64,000 nucleotides of DNA from Singulisphaera sp. (GTDB lineage: Bacteria; Planctomycetota; Planctomycetia; Isosphaerales; Isosphaeraceae): the NCBI GenBank assembly GCA_027451445.1, contig DAIDJG010000113.1:51186-115185 (forward strand). The letters are read 5' to 3'. Shown one piece after another: positions 8,673 through 18,039 of the stretch. The notes beneath the pieces were generated by a model. That model saw only the letters and a program-made list of their open reading frames with translations. It had not been told where the DNA came from and did no database searches. The position numbers were made by a program, and so were the translations under genes. Each line of letters starts with the position of its first letter. Position 1 is the first letter of the stretch.

Positions 8673-9524
8673 CTATTGCTGGACGATTTCACTGCCGTCC
8701 GGAGCCAGACCGGGAATGTTTGCACGAGCACTGGACGCGGTGTACGAGGAATCCGGGGCGTAACGAACCACTGGGCCTTCCCACGCCGTTTTGCCATCGA
8801 TGGACAATTCAATGATCTGCGCTCCGCCCAGCCGGCCGGCCGCGTAACTCCATTGCTTGCCATCAGACTCGAGGAACAGTGCCACTTCGGGATTGGTGCC
8901 GAACGTGGCGATGAAGATAGCTCCGTCGGCACGATCGGCGGTTGAAGGCGCGTAGCGGTCGACTGGTTGCGGCAGCAGGCGCAGCGCGCACGTCTCGCCC
9001 CGAACCACCTCTTTCCCGCTGAAGCGTTGAACGATCGCACGCATCTGACCTAGGCGTCGTGCAGCCGTATCGTGGGGACGCGGAGCATCCGACACGGGTT
9101 TGAATTCCAACGCGGTTCCCGCGGGCATCCAGCCAAAGTCGCCTCCGGTGACAACGAATCTGGCAGGAGTCAGGGAGAGATACTCGTAAACGATCCGAGG
9201 CCCGTCGAAGTCTCGACGACGCAATTCCGTGGTGATGATGGCTCGGGGCCTGCCCGTATCTCCCAGTTTCCAAACCGCGGCTGCGACGTACTGCCTTGCG
9301 GGGTCGGTGTAGCGGAAGATCGGCTTCTCCGAGAACTTCTTCGGAAATCCGTCTTCGCCGGAGCTCACCTGTGCGCTGGCTACCCGCTTCTGCATCAGCG
9401 CGAATCGCCTCGTTGTGAGCTGGTCGTCCTTTGTCTTTGCGGGATTGTCGTCTTGCGCGAATCCCAGGCTGGTCAAACACATCAGGGCCACCGCGAGGCG
9501 TCGATCGAATAGGCGGCACTTCAT
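8673..9524 (-). CDS. Secreted protein of a three-member paralogous family (copy 1)
   Basis: 283 residues with a signal peptide (MKCRLFDRRLAVALMCLTSL, cleavage near FAQ). The ATG at 9522-9524 is preceded by GGGGAG; the open frame extends further up but without homology. The C-terminal half carries a pattern shared with the proteins at 20894-21745 and 21840-22769: PRP..TAARRLGQMRAIV, LRLLPQPVDRY, DGAIFIATFGTNPEVALFLE and WSYAAGRL. No catalytic motif or known domain is recognised. It is read leftwards, 85 nt downstream of the stop of the next gene. Function unknown; the export signal and repeated occurrence suggest a cell-envelope role. Confidence 0.75.
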   Translation of the reverse strand: MKCRLFDRRLAVALMCLTSLGFAQDDNPAKTKDDQLTTRRFALMQKRVASAQVSSGEDGFPKKFSEKPIFRYTDPARQYVAAAVWKLGDTGRPRAIITTELRRRDFDGPRIVYEYLSLTPARFVVTGGDFGWMPAGTALEFKPVSDAPRPHDTAARRLGQMRAIVQRFSGKEVVRGETCALRLLPQPVDRYAPSTADRADGAIFIATFGTNPEVALFLESDGKQWSYAAGRLGGAQIIELSIDGKTAWEGPVVRYAPDSSYTASSARANIPGLAPDGSEIVQQ

Positions 9525-9609
9525 GCTGTGGACTCCCCGTAGGGTTTTAATGACGCGGTCAAACCATACCCCAGTGTTTCTTAACGGAGGTGCGTGGCCG
9601 AGACGGCCG

Positions 9610-10692
9610 TCAAGGGACACGGACAGTTGTCGCGTGCGAAGCCAACGTGTCGAGATCTACCGGGATCCGCCGCACGGTCGCGCTTTTGAGCATCGGTTTA
9701 CCCTCGACGACATACACCCAGGCCGCGTCCGGCGTGAAAGCGGCGGGCAAAAGTGCGACCCCGGCGGCGATCTTGCGGGCACTTGACGGCCGGAATGTTG
9801 GTTCACCCGTTACTGTATCGATATTCACTCTGGCGACGCACAGGTCGCGCGTCTTTCCGAAATCCGTTGTGCGCTGGTACGCCAGGAGGCAACCCCCATC
9901 CGGAAGCGCCGTAACACTCGGCAGGCATTCCCAGGCGTCGTCCGCGTAGCCTGTCTCAGGCACCGACAGCGGACCCATTTCGGCGATGGCTGCGCCGTCA
10001 GGTGTAAGACGTAGCCACCAGAGGCGCGACGACGTGAAGTGACCCCGTATTGGCCTGTCCGCGATCTCGGCGATGAGTCGTCCGCCGAGGGCAGGGACCT
10101 TCGGCCACACGGGAGCTGTCACAAAGCAGTCACTCAGCCGTCGCGGTGCGCGTGCCCCATTTGCAAGCTTCACTTCGGTGACTTGCGAGTCGAAAGATCG
10201 CCCGTCGGAAAACGTGCATTGATAAAGCCTTCCGTCCATCGCAGCAAACAGGACACGTGGCTGTGCACCCGGGTACCAACAGGGGGGCGAGTTCAGGATG
10301 GGAGCGTCTGGGACGCACTCGAGCACGTGCCCACTGGGAAACGAAAGCCGCGCGAGGCCGAATTGCGCCACCAATCCGCTATCGTGTGACCCTTGGTACT
10401 GCACCCATAAGCCAGCCATTTGCCGTTGCTTGTCCTCGTCGATCCAGTCGCTGAACGAGACGTTCTGCAGGCCATAACCCGAGGGCAAAGCCAATCGCGA
10501 CACCTCGCCCGCCGCCGTGTCGAGCAGCCGCGGCGCCTGATCACCAATTGCCAGAAACACCCCGTCGATGGCCACCACGTGCGCCTCGCGAAAAGCACGA
10601 AAGCGACCGGACCGTGGCGCCCAGCGCGATACGCAAACCGCAACCGCGCAAGTAGCGATCGCGACGATCGACACAATCCTGATGAAATGCAT
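9610..10692 (-). CDS. Membrane-anchored or secreted propeller-like protein, unknown function
   Basis: 360 residues. The first 25 form a hydrophobic signal or anchor (MHFIRIVSIVAIATCAVAVC). The rest has loosely repeated strand motifs of the WD40/TolB kind, such as FLAIGDQAPRLLDTAAGEV, RVLFAAMDGRLYQCTF, SRLWWLRLTPDGAAIAEMG, VTALPDGGCLLAYQR and FTPDAAWVYVVEG. I recognise no active site. It is upstream of, and read in the same direction as, secreted family copy 1, so both may be co-transcribed. The propeller call rests on repeat character only. Confidence 0.6.
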   Translation of the reverse strand: MHFIRIVSIVAIATCAVAVCVSRWAPRSGRFRAFREAHVVAIDGVFLAIGDQAPRLLDTAAGEVSRLALPSGYGLQNVSFSDWIDEDKQRQMAGLWVQYQGSHDSGLVAQFGLARLSFPSGHVLECVPDAPILNSPPCWYPGAQPRVLFAAMDGRLYQCTFSDGRSFDSQVTEVKLANGARAPRRLSDCFVTAPVWPKVPALGGRLIAEIADRPIRGHFTSSRLWWLRLTPDGAAIAEMGPLSVPETGYADDAWECLPSVTALPDGGCLLAYQRTTDFGKTRDLCVARVNIDTVTGEPTFRPSSARKIAAGVALLPAAFTPDAAWVYVVEGKPMLKSATVRRIPVDLDTLASHATTVRVP

Positions 10693-11103
10693 GAGTCGGC
10701 TCTTACGGCTTTGTGATCTTATGAACCGGCTCGTAACATAAGAATGCCGGCGATAGTATTCACAAGCCAGCAGCCGATTTCTCCCTGAAAGCGATAAAGT
10801 TAGGCTATTTCGACCTCAGTGGCACGTCTGACAGGTCCGTTCGGTGCTGGACGGGGTTGGAGGCGCCCCAACGGACGGTGGAGTCCATCGCCGCGCACCG
10901 CATGCCTTTTGCGAGCGCGGAGCCTATTCTCCCCCATCCCAAACAGGACCGGGGGAACAGGCGAAGGCGTTAACTTAAGACGTAATTTGGTCTCCTCTCG
11001 AAAAGGAGTGGGATTGTCGACGCCTGTGCACGCCAGCGGGCACGCTTTCTGGCGGCCCATCGCGGTTGGCGAATGCACAAGCAGACGAACGTTACTCCTG
11101 AGT
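10693..11103. other. Intergenic stretch, no gene recognised
   Basis: Lies between the stop of the kinase gene (read leftwards, ends at 11104) and the start of the propeller-like gene. A short open frame on the + strand (10819-11118) is Arg/Pro/Gly-rich and lacks a ribosome site. I see a small stem (GTTGG/CCAAC near 10858) but no clear terminator or promoter. Confidence 0.6.
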
Positions 11104-13662
11104 TTACCGAGGCCGTGAGACAGGCGCGGTGTCCCCTGCTCGAGGGACAGGCGGCCGCGGGCGGTCGCTGCAAAAGAGCACGTAACGGCCGTCGGGCGAA
11201 ATCGCGAGGCCCTTGAGGACGTTGTCGAAGTGGTCGGGCTCCAACCGTCGTGGCACATCCGGCGTGTCCCGATCGAGACAGTAAAGGGCCATGCCTCGCG
11301 GCCCCGCGCCGACGAAGACGCAACGGCGTGCGGCCGCCGAGTACACGGGGTAGGATGGGCTGACGTCGAGCCTGGCAGTTTGGCGCCAGAGAACTTCGGT
11401 CCGCTGCGGCCGCGCAGGATTGCGGACGTTGAACAGGGCTATAAGTGCCTCGTCCTTATCCGGCATCGCTGCAATGATGGTGTCCTCGCCGGCCCATTCG
11501 GGATTGGAGTAGTAGGTATCCAGGCCGGCGATCGGACGCGACGATCCGTCGAGGTTCGCGAGCAACAACTCGCAAGGCAGGGAAAAGCCGACGATCAGGA
11601 GCCGTCGACCATCGGGCGACCACTTCGGGCGCCCGGGGTCCGCGACTCGGCGCGGCGCGGACCCGTCGATCCCCATGATGTAGATACCAGCCGGCCGATC
11701 GTTACCGGACAGGAGTTGGAACGCAATGTGCTGGCCATCGGGCGAGAAGCTCGGACAATTTCCCTCGCCCAGGTCGGTCAGCCCGCGCGACGAAATCATT
11801 TTGATGCGTGTGCGGCCGAACTTAGCGCCGGGGGACGCATCGAAAGCGAGTCGCTCGCCGTCGTTCGCCCAGCAGGGCGACCCGCACCAAAAATAGCCGG
11901 GGTCGGGCTCGGCGGCAACGCGGGTTACGGTGTGCTCGAGCACGTCGATCATGAACAGCCCAAACCGCTCGGCCTCGCTGGGGGCAAGAGGGGCCGGAGC
12001 GTGCTTCAGGTGGGCGACGAGCTTGTTGACGCCCGGCGGCACGTCGGCAAATTCTCCGGTGCGTGAACGAGCGGAGGACCTTGCGCCCTTGGTGGACGGC
12101 TGCCCCGTCGTGCCCTCGATGCGGTCTTGACGGGCCGTCGCTTCGAATGGGGAGAGGCCCGCCGCTGCCGGACGGGCGTCCGTCCATTCCCGGGCGACTC
12201 GGACGACCCTGCGCCCGCCCCGCTCGACGGTGATGACCTCATCGCGAATCGGCACCCCGTTCTTCACGGTCGTCACGGCGTGCGTTCCGGGACGCACACG
12301 GATTTCCTGCGGACCTGCGCCGTTGAGGACCAGCTCCTCGCCATCGACGCGAACCTTGACGTCGGGGTCGTCGACCTCCACGAGCAACGTGCCACCGGCC
12401 AGTTGGATGCGGATCAGCGTGGCGATGTGCTGCACGGCCTGGTGGACAGGGTCGGAGGCTCCCGCCGCGACGATCAAACCGCCGAGCGCGAGCACCCCGG
12501 CGGCCACCATCCGCCGGTTTCGCAGCCGCTTTTGCTTCCTAGGCTGCTCCGGCGCGGGCACGCCTTTAGGGTTGTGCAGGTGCGCCAGCCAGCGTCCCAA
12601 CAAGTCGGCGACCTCAGCAGCCGATTGGAAGCGATCGTCCGGGTCCCTGGCATGCAACCGCGCGATGATGTCGGCCAGCCATTCGGGGACGTCGGGGTTG
12701 ACCTCGCGGATCGGCCGTGGGCTCTCGTCACTCACCCGGCGCAGGACGGCCACGGTCGACCCCGCACGGTAGGGCGGCCGTCCGCATGCCATCGCGTACA
12801 ACACGCTCCCGAGGCTGAACAGGTCGGCCCGATGGTCCACGGCGTCGCCTCGAGCCTGCTCGGGAGCCATGTACTGCGGTGTCCCTGCAACGAGGCCGCT
12901 CTGGGTCACGCTCGCGTCATCGACGGCGAGTGCCAGCCCGAAGTCGGTAAGCTTGACGCGCTCTACGCCATTCTCCAGCAAGATATTCGACGGCTTGACG
13001 TCGCGGTGGATCAGGCCCCTCGCGTGGGCGGCCGCGAGGCCGGCGGCGGCCTCCCGACCAATGCGGACGATGTCGACCGGATCGAGCGGACCGGTTTGAT
13101 CGATCCGTTGCTGGAGCGACTTGCCCGCAACGTACTGCATGACGAGCCAGGGCAGCCTGCGTCCGGACTCGACCGCGTGGATGGCGACGACATGCTCGTG
13201 GCTAACCGCGGCGGCTGCCTTGGCCTCGCGGTAGAACCGCCGGCGCCCCACGGCCGCGCCCGTCAGGTGCGGCGCCAGGATCTTGATCGCAACGAACCGG
13301 TTCAAGGTGATGTCGTGCGCTTTGAGCACGACCCCCATCCCGCCTCGGCCGATCACCTCGAGGACGGCGTACGGTCCCAACTTGCCAATCTGCCCGGCCT
13401 CGTCCGGCGGGTCCAGGAAATCGAGCGAAACCTCTTCGGCCGCCCCGCAGTCCTCCGGGTCGTCCTCGCCTTCCGTTCCGAGGCAGCGCGCCTCGCGCCA
13501 CCAGCGAGTACCGGCCGCGAGCCGTTCGAGCCGCTCCTGGCAATGTCCGCACTTGTCGAGGTGCGCGATCGCCCGGGCCTTCTCCGTCTCCGGGAGTTCG
13601 TCGCGCAGCAGGCGCTCGAGGCGGTCCGCGTCGCAACGTGGATCGTAGGGTCCAAAGATCAT
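11104..13662 (-). CDS. Ser/Thr protein kinase with N-terminal anti-sigma-type zinc finger and C-terminal PD40 repeats
   Basis: 852 residues. A zinc-binding HX3CX2C (H34, C38, C41, HLDKCGHC) opens the protein. The kinase domain (about 95-370) has GRGGMGVV, the VAIKIL lysine, HRDVKPSNILL, LTDFGLA and GTPQYMAPEQARG, all catalytic elements intact. One membrane helix follows (about 400-420, GVLALGGLIVAAGA), then a PEGA-like stretch, then PD40/TolB-type repeats (FSPDGQHIAFQ, KWSPDGRRLLI, ISPDGRYVLFCSD). I place the start at ATG 13660-13662 with GAGGGAG about 10 nt upstream; ATG 13680 is the alternative. It lies 40 nt after the ECF sigma gene, so the finger may bind that sigma factor and the outer propeller may sense a ligand. 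Confidence 0.93.
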   Translation of the reverse strand: MIFGPYDPRCDADRLERLLRDELPETEKARAIAHLDKCGHCQERLERLAAGTRWWREARCLGTEGEDDPEDCGAAEEVSLDFLDPPDEAGQIGKLGPYAVLEVIGRGGMGVVLKAHDITLNRFVAIKILAPHLTGAAVGRRRFYREAKAAAAVSHEHVVAIHAVESGRRLPWLVMQYVAGKSLQQRIDQTGPLDPVDIVRIGREAAAGLAAAHARGLIHRDVKPSNILLENGVERVKLTDFGLALAVDDASVTQSGLVAGTPQYMAPEQARGDAVDHRADLFSLGSVLYAMACGRPPYRAGSTVAVLRRVSDESPRPIREVNPDVPEWLADIIARLHARDPDDRFQSAAEVADLLGRWLAHLHNPKGVPAPEQPRKQKRLRNRRMVAAGVLALGGLIVAAGASDPVHQAVQHIATLIRIQLAGGTLLVEVDDPDVKVRVDGEELVLNGAGPQEIRVRPGTHAVTTVKNGVPIRDEVITVERGGRRVVRVAREWTDARPAAAGLSPFEATARQDRIEGTTGQPSTKGARSSARSRTGEFADVPPGVNKLVAHLKHAPAPLAPSEAERFGLFMIDVLEHTVTRVAAEPDPGYFWCGSPCWANDGERLAFDASPGAKFGRTRIKMISSRGLTDLGEGNCPSFSPDGQHIAFQLLSGNDRPAGIYIMGIDGSAPRRVADPGRPKWSPDGRRLLIVGFSLPCELLLANLDGSSRPIAGLDTYYSNPEWAGEDTIIAAMPDKDEALIALFNVRNPARPQRTEVLWRQTARLDVSPSYPVYSAAARRCVFVGAGPRGMALYCLDRDTPDVPRRLEPDHFDNVLKGLAISPDGRYVLFCSDRPRPPVPRAGDTAPVSRPR

Positions 13663-13702
13663 GCCGCGGTTCTCCCTCATCGAGGTCGAGACATCTTTCG
13701 GT

Positions 13703-14320
13703 TCAAACCGTGTCGCCTTCGTCCCAGGTTTCGTCCGTTTGCTCGATGCGCTGCCGCAGCCGGGCCATGACGCGGCTTTTGTTGTGGTAAACCGCACCGA
13801 CGCTGAGCCCAAGGGCCTCGGCGACGTCCTTCGGGGCCTGCCCTTCGACGCTCGTCAGCCAGAACGCCTGCCAGGTCAACGTGCGGAACTCAACGCGCAC
13901 CTGCCCAGCGGCCCACAGGAACAGCCTGCGCCGGTGTTCGGCCAGAAACAGCGCGGTCTCTTCCTGGGTCCGCGCGGGCTGGTCCTCCAGGATTCGCACT
14001 GCGGAGTCGCCCCCAGTGCCGGCCGGGTGGCGTTGACGCGCCACGAGCTGGTTCACGATCAGATTGCGTGCAATCCGCGAAAGCCAGGCACGAAACGATC
14101 CACGGGCCGGGTCCGGATCGTAACGCTCGATCGCCTGGACCACCGCGCGGAACACGTCCTGAATCAGGTCGGCCGCGTCCGATTCCTGCAACCCCTTGCG
14201 GCGAGCCAGTTGCTGAAGCAAGGGCGTGTAGATCTCGAGAAACTCCTCCCACGCCGGGCCGTCGCTCGGGTCGCGCAGCCGGACCAACAGGCTCGGGCTC
14301 GTGTTGGGCACATTGAGCAT
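13703..14320 (-). CDS. ECF-type RNA polymerase sigma factor (planctomycete kinase-linked type)
   Basis: 205 residues. Sigma region 2 is visible at about 20-90 (FLEIYTPLLQQLARRKGLQE, DAADLIQDVFRAVVQAIERYD, FRAWLSRIARN) and region 4 at about 135-195 (FWLTSVEGQAPKDVAEALGL, SVGAVYHNKSRVMARL). The ATG at 14318-14320 has GGGAGG about 9 nt upstream; the frame stays open further but without homology. It is followed at 40 nt by the zinc-finger kinase. In planctomycetes such ECF groups are paired with Ser/Thr kinases that control them, which fits here. Target promoters are unknown. Confidence 0.92.
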   Translation of the reverse strand: MLNVPNTSPSLLVRLRDPSDGPAWEEFLEIYTPLLQQLARRKGLQESDAADLIQDVFRAVVQAIERYDPDPARGSFRAWLSRIARNLIVNQLVARQRHPAGTGGDSAVRILEDQPARTQEETALFLAEHRRRLFLWAAGQVRVEFRTLTWQAFWLTSVEGQAPKDVAEALGLSVGAVYHNKSRVMARLRQRIEQTDETWDEGDTV

Positions 14321-14738
14321 GAAAGAGGCCTCCCAGAAAGAAACACAACGCTCGGACGAAAGTCTGCCACGAGCGCGTCGGGATTTATGCGCGGATTTGC
14401 GGCAAGAGGCAGTACACCGGAGGTTTTCGGTCTGGACTGCCCCGTCGTTGTCCCAGGGATTAAGATTAACTTGGAGATTTCGGCCATTCAATTGCGATAA
14501 TGTGTTTGAACGTATTGAGAAAACTGAGTCACGTTTAACGTGCTGAAGAAGAGCAAAAAGCGGGCGTCGCCTTCGCAAACTGTCCTGATTTCATACCTGG
14601 CCGGAATCGAGGCTCACTTGGTTGAAAGTTACGTAGGCCGAGGAGCGGCCTCCTGGGGTGGACCGGCGTGCGCGTCCGAGATAAGCTCCAAATTGTGGGC
14701 AACGATTGCGGCACTTCGGCCCAGGAGGGTCCCCTGCG
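14321..14738. other. Divergent intergenic region between the ECF sigma gene and a small membrane protein gene
   Basis: Holds the 5' regions of two divergently read genes. It includes an AT-richer block at about 14455-14540 that could carry promoters, but no convincing -35/-10 pair could be fixed. No gene is supported; frames that cross it are compositionally poor shadows. Confidence 0.5.
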
Positions 14739-15143
14739 ATGCGCGCGTCTCAGGTTCGCATCCGAACGCTGATGACCGGGGTCGGGTACGCAGGCGCCAG
14801 CATGGCCTATTTCCGCTGGACGCGGAACGTGGATGCGTTTGCGGACTCCAGTCCTCCTGTGCTCGAAATCGATCTTGCAGTGGAGCTTTGGGCAGCCGTC
14901 ACAATCTACTTGTTGGCGCTGTGGCATTACGGTCCGATCCTGTGGCGGCGGCGCTGCGCATTGCGAGCAGAACATCTTTCTGCCGAACAGGCTGCGAACC
15001 TGCGAGACTTCATGCTGCGATGGGATCTGGAGATCGAAGAACAGATTCGTGATCGTCGGGCGACCGACGAAGCGAACGATCGCGTTCTGGACTTGCAGGG
15101 GCCTGCGCCGGGTGTCGGCGATTGCGGCGGTTCCTGGCGTTGA
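14739..15143 (+). CDS. Small membrane protein with RIRTLM-type N-terminus
   Basis: 134 residues. The start is decided by a strong AGGAGGGT at 14723-14730, 8 nt before the ATG at 14739. The N-terminus (MRASQVRIRTLMTGVGYAGA) has the Arg-flanked RIRTLM motif before a hydrophobic segment seen in many small planctomycete membrane proteins. A second hydrophobic segment follows (AVELWAAVTIYLLALWHYG). The C-terminal third is charged, probably cytoplasmic. Its last codons overlap the beginning of the decayed aldolase, so the original C-terminus may be altered. Function unknown. Confidence 0.6.
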   Translation: MRASQVRIRTLMTGVGYAGASMAYFRWTRNVDAFADSSPPVLEIDLAVELWAAVTIYLLALWHYGPILWRRRCALRAEHLSAEQAANLRDFMLRWDLEIEEQIRDRRATDEANDRVLDLQGPAPGVGDCGGSWR

Positions 15144-15415
15144 CGTCTTGTGGATCGGCCACTTCGACCTGACGAACTCGCGGGGATTCCCGGCCGGTTC
15201 GATCATCCCGACTTCAAGAACGCCGTGTTGCAGGTGTGTGACGGCTGTCGCCAGCATGGCAAGGCACCGGGCGTCATGGTGGGCGATGTCGCCATTGGCA
15301 AGTCGCTCCTCGATCAGGGCTTTCGAATCATCGCTTACGGGGCGATCTGTGGCTGTATCCAGCGGCGGCGCGCGACGGCGCCACGGCGCTTCAAAGACAA
15401 ACGCACCATCCTTAG
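15100..15415 (+). pseudogene. Remnant of an HpcH/HpaI-family aldolase (C-terminal part, two frameshifts)
   Basis: Translation in three successive frames restores the family's C-terminus: SAIAAVPGVDVLWIGHFDLT, then (frame change near 15182) GRFDHPDFKNAVLQVCDG and HGKAPGVMVGDVAIGKSLL, then (frame change near 15340) GDLWLYPAAARDGATALQ to a TAG at 15413-15415. This matches class II pyruvate aldolases of the 2-keto-3-deoxy-rhamnonate/HpcH type. The N-terminal two thirds, including the metal and Arg active-site residues, are absent. It is a dead fragment of an ancestral gene, or a recombination scar. Confidence 0.8.
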
Positions 15416-15795
15416 CCCGTAGACGATACACCCGGGACCCCCGATGAGCGCGGCTGACTGCCTCCTCAGGCCCTCGTTGAGTATCCCGCGTTTCAGCCGC
15501 TGGGTAGCGCGCGTGTTCAAAAATAGCCCGCGCAGATGCGCCTGATGATGGTCCCTTCAAGAACGAGACCGACCGCGGACACCACGATCATCAACCGCCG
15601 CGGCTGTCTTTCCGGGCAATTCGGTTTTCCCGCGGATTCGCCAAGGTCGGCGTGTCGCGCCGCGATTCTCTAATATCATCTCTTGCGGAGCCGGAAAGCC
15701 GGGTTTCAGTCCCAAGAGGTTCAACATAGAATCTCTGCCAATGATCCCACGCCAATCCGTGGGATTCGGTCCGCTCACGGAGGAGGTGCGAGGAG
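15416..15795. other. Intergenic stretch before the first membrane-Ig gene
   Basis: No gene is supported. It must hold the leader of the 15796 gene. A short AT-rich block (about 15670-15685) is the likeliest promoter area, but no consensus was identified. Confidence 0.5.
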
Positions 15796-18039
15796 ATGGC
15801 GCCAAGGTCGGGGCGGATTCTTGCCGTTGGTTCCGAAGTCTTGCTGTTGACGCTGGTGGTGGGTTTCATGTCCGCCACCTTTTTCCGGAACCACGAGCAT
15901 TCGATCTGGATGGACGTCGAATTCTCGGGGTGGGTGGCGCCTGTCGCGAATCGCCTTGCCGAGGGGATTTCGCTCTACGGTCCGGGCGGCCATATCCCGC
16001 TGCCGCCACTGCCGTTCATTCTGATGTACGTGGTTTCAGGCGGCCACGCCACCTGGCTGACGGAGAGCGTGATGATCGTCGCTTTTCAATCAGCACTGGT
16101 GCTCATCCTTTACTTCGGCCTGGTCCGGCAGCTTCCTCGTCCGGTGCCCGTGGTCGCGTCGCTGCTCGCGGTTCCTTGTTACTTCGGCTGCGTCAAGACG
16201 ATCTTCTACGACGCGTGCACGCAAGCCCTCGTCGCGCTGACGGCCATCGTCTTCGCGGGGACGATGCGACGCATCGGCGAGACGCCGATTTCCGCTCGGC
16301 GCCGCTGGGCCGAGATGGTGTTTGTGGGGGCGCTCGCGGCAGCCACGATGCTCTCGAAGCAGTCGACGGGCGTCGGAATGGTGATGGGCTTACTCGTCAG
16401 TTTATTCCTGGGAATGCGCGGAGAGACGATTCGCTCGCGAGTGCAGAATGCCGTCGTGTTCGGACTGGCGACGGTGGGCTGCTGCCTGATTTACCCGCTT
16501 CTCGCATGGCAACATCTCTCTCTTAAAGGGATGTTCGTTGATATTTTTCTGACGGGTGCCGAGCCTAAAGGGGGGGCGCCTTTGCTGTTGACGACTGCGT
16601 GGGGGTTCTCCAAGACCGTCGTCGAGACGGTCCTCCCGGCATTGGTCTACGGCGTGGCGCTGACTGCGTTTGCTTGCCGCCGGGGCGAGGGCATCGCACC
16701 CGGCACCAGCGATCAGGGGCATTCCGGGTCTGTCGAACCCTTTAGCCTGGCCTCGGTTCTGCTGAGTTATACCGTCGTGCTCGCTGCACCCTGGTGGTTC
16801 GGAGTCTTCTCCGGTCGAGTACCGGACCAGGCCACGTACCTGGACAATCTGCTGAAGAGCCTGCGGATTCCGGTACTCTGGTCCGGTCTGATCTTCGTCT
16901 CGCTTTTGGTCTTGAGGGAGGCGTTCGGTCGGAACCAAACGGGCGGTGACCGCGCCACGGGCAGGCTGGCAATTCTGTGTCCGATCTTCCTGGGTGCCGC
17001 GTTCTTTAACAGTCTCTCGGTCGATACGTTTCGGTGGTTCGTCGACAACAATCCGCTCATTACGCTGGTCCTCGCCGGCTTCCTTTGTGGCGTCATGCGT
17101 CTCCTGGTCAACGGCTCGGGACGTGTCTCCTGGCGCGCCGAGATGGTTTTCGTGGTCCTTCTGGTACCGGTCTCAGGCTCGCTCTGGCAAAGCGTGGTCT
17201 CCCGAGTGTTCCTCGGGCATTTCTGCACGGTGGAGTGGCCCGAAGTCCGTCACCTGGCCGGGGCACGCATGACGGTCCGGGGTGCCGAGATGCGCCGGCT
17301 TGTTGCCGATGTCCGGCACGCTGCACCGGATGCGGCAAGGGACGAAGTGCTGCTACTCCCGAACGACCCGAACGTTGAGGCCTGGTTCGAGCGTCCTCGC
17401 CCCAAGCTTTCGAGCGCGATTATCTTTTCCGACCAGTACTGGGACCGCTATGTCGACCGCGACTTCCAAACACTGACGCGATCGATGCCAAAGGTGATCG
17501 TGATCGGTCCACGGAACTACTGGCGGCCATTTCAGCACCACTGGAATCAGAATCGCGGCTGTGAGCGTCTAATCGACCTGGTCCGTAATCAACTCTTGCC
17601 TGACCACTACCTCCTCCAACTCGCCCGCCCGATCCCCTTCTGGCTCCCTCCGACTCAGGAATTCATGGACGTTTACGTACGCAACGACGGTCCGCCGTTT
17701 CTAACCGCGGTCCATCCACAGCCATCAACTTCGGTCCGCGCGTCCGAGTGCCGCAGCGTAGCGGTCGCTTTCGGGTATCCGATCGACCCTGAAAGCGTGA
17801 ACGCCACCGCGATTCAGATTCTCCGTCCCCGCGCGGATGGCGGCTGGGAGCAGGTCCCACCGGCAACCCCGGCGGGAACGAAGCTCTCGGCGTCGGGTGA
17901 CCGCGCGTCCGTCGACATCGCGACTCCCTTGGCCGCGGGGCGATACCTGGTCCGCGTGGACGACTCCCTCCGGGATCGCGACGGCCGGCGCCGGCCCGAT
18001 GCATTCTACTCGCCGTTCGAGGTGGTCGCCGATCCGTGA
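15796..18039 (+). CDS. Polytopic membrane protein (glycosyltransferase-39-like) with C-terminal Ig-like domain, copy 1
   Basis: 747 residues. About 10-12 membrane helices fill residues 10-480 (LLLTLVVGFMSATFF, ILMYVVSGG, LILYFGLV, VFVGALAAATMLSK and others). Conserved features such as the early NHEHSIWMDVEFS loop and LSKQSTGVGM suggest a GT-C/ArnT-like fold, but the catalytic acid pair is not clear. After a soluble stretch, residues about 650-745 form a Big_5/SbsA-like Ig domain (VAVAFGYPIDPESVNATAIQ, LAAGRYLVRVDDSLRDRDGR). The ATG at 15796 follows AGGAGG at 15781-15786. The gene at 18468 has the same architecture. The substrate is unknown; an envelope glycan role is inference. Confidence 0.7.
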   Translation: MAPRSGRILAVGSEVLLLTLVVGFMSATFFRNHEHSIWMDVEFSGWVAPVANRLAEGISLYGPGGHIPLPPLPFILMYVVSGGHATWLTESVMIVAFQSALVLILYFGLVRQLPRPVPVVASLLAVPCYFGCVKTIFYDACTQALVALTAIVFAGTMRRIGETPISARRRWAEMVFVGALAAATMLSKQSTGVGMVMGLLVSLFLGMRGETIRSRVQNAVVFGLATVGCCLIYPLLAWQHLSLKGMFVDIFLTGAEPKGGAPLLLTTAWGFSKTVVETVLPALVYGVALTAFACRRGEGIAPGTSDQGHSGSVEPFSLASVLLSYTVVLAAPWWFGVFSGRVPDQATYLDNLLKSLRIPVLWSGLIFVSLLVLREAFGRNQTGGDRATGRLAILCPIFLGAAFFNSLSVDTFRWFVDNNPLITLVLAGFLCGVMRLLVNGSGRVSWRAEMVFVVLLVPVSGSLWQSVVSRVFLGHFCTVEWPEVRHLAGARMTVRGAEMRRLVADVRHAAPDAARDEVLLLPNDPNVEAWFERPRPKLSSAIIFSDQYWDRYVDRDFQTLTRSMPKVIVIGPRNYWRPFQHHWNQNRGCERLIDLVRNQLLPDHYLLQLARPIPFWLPPTQEFMDVYVRNDGPPFLTAVHPQPSTSVRASECRSVAVAFGYPIDPESVNATAIQILRPRADGGWEQVPPATPAGTKLSASGDRASVDIATPLAAGRYLVRVDDSLRDRDGRRRPDAFYSPFEVVADP

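Noticed and set aside
10819-11118. 99-residue + strand frame
   Set aside because: No ribosome site, composition typical of non-coding high-GC DNA, runs into the kinase gene end.
12127-13770. 547-residue + strand frame
   Set aside because: Antisense shadow of the kinase gene.
14535-15560. 341-residue open frame on the minus strand
   Set aside because: Arg/Pro/Ser-rich composition, no ribosome site, runs antisense to the better-supported RIRTLM gene and aldolase remnant.
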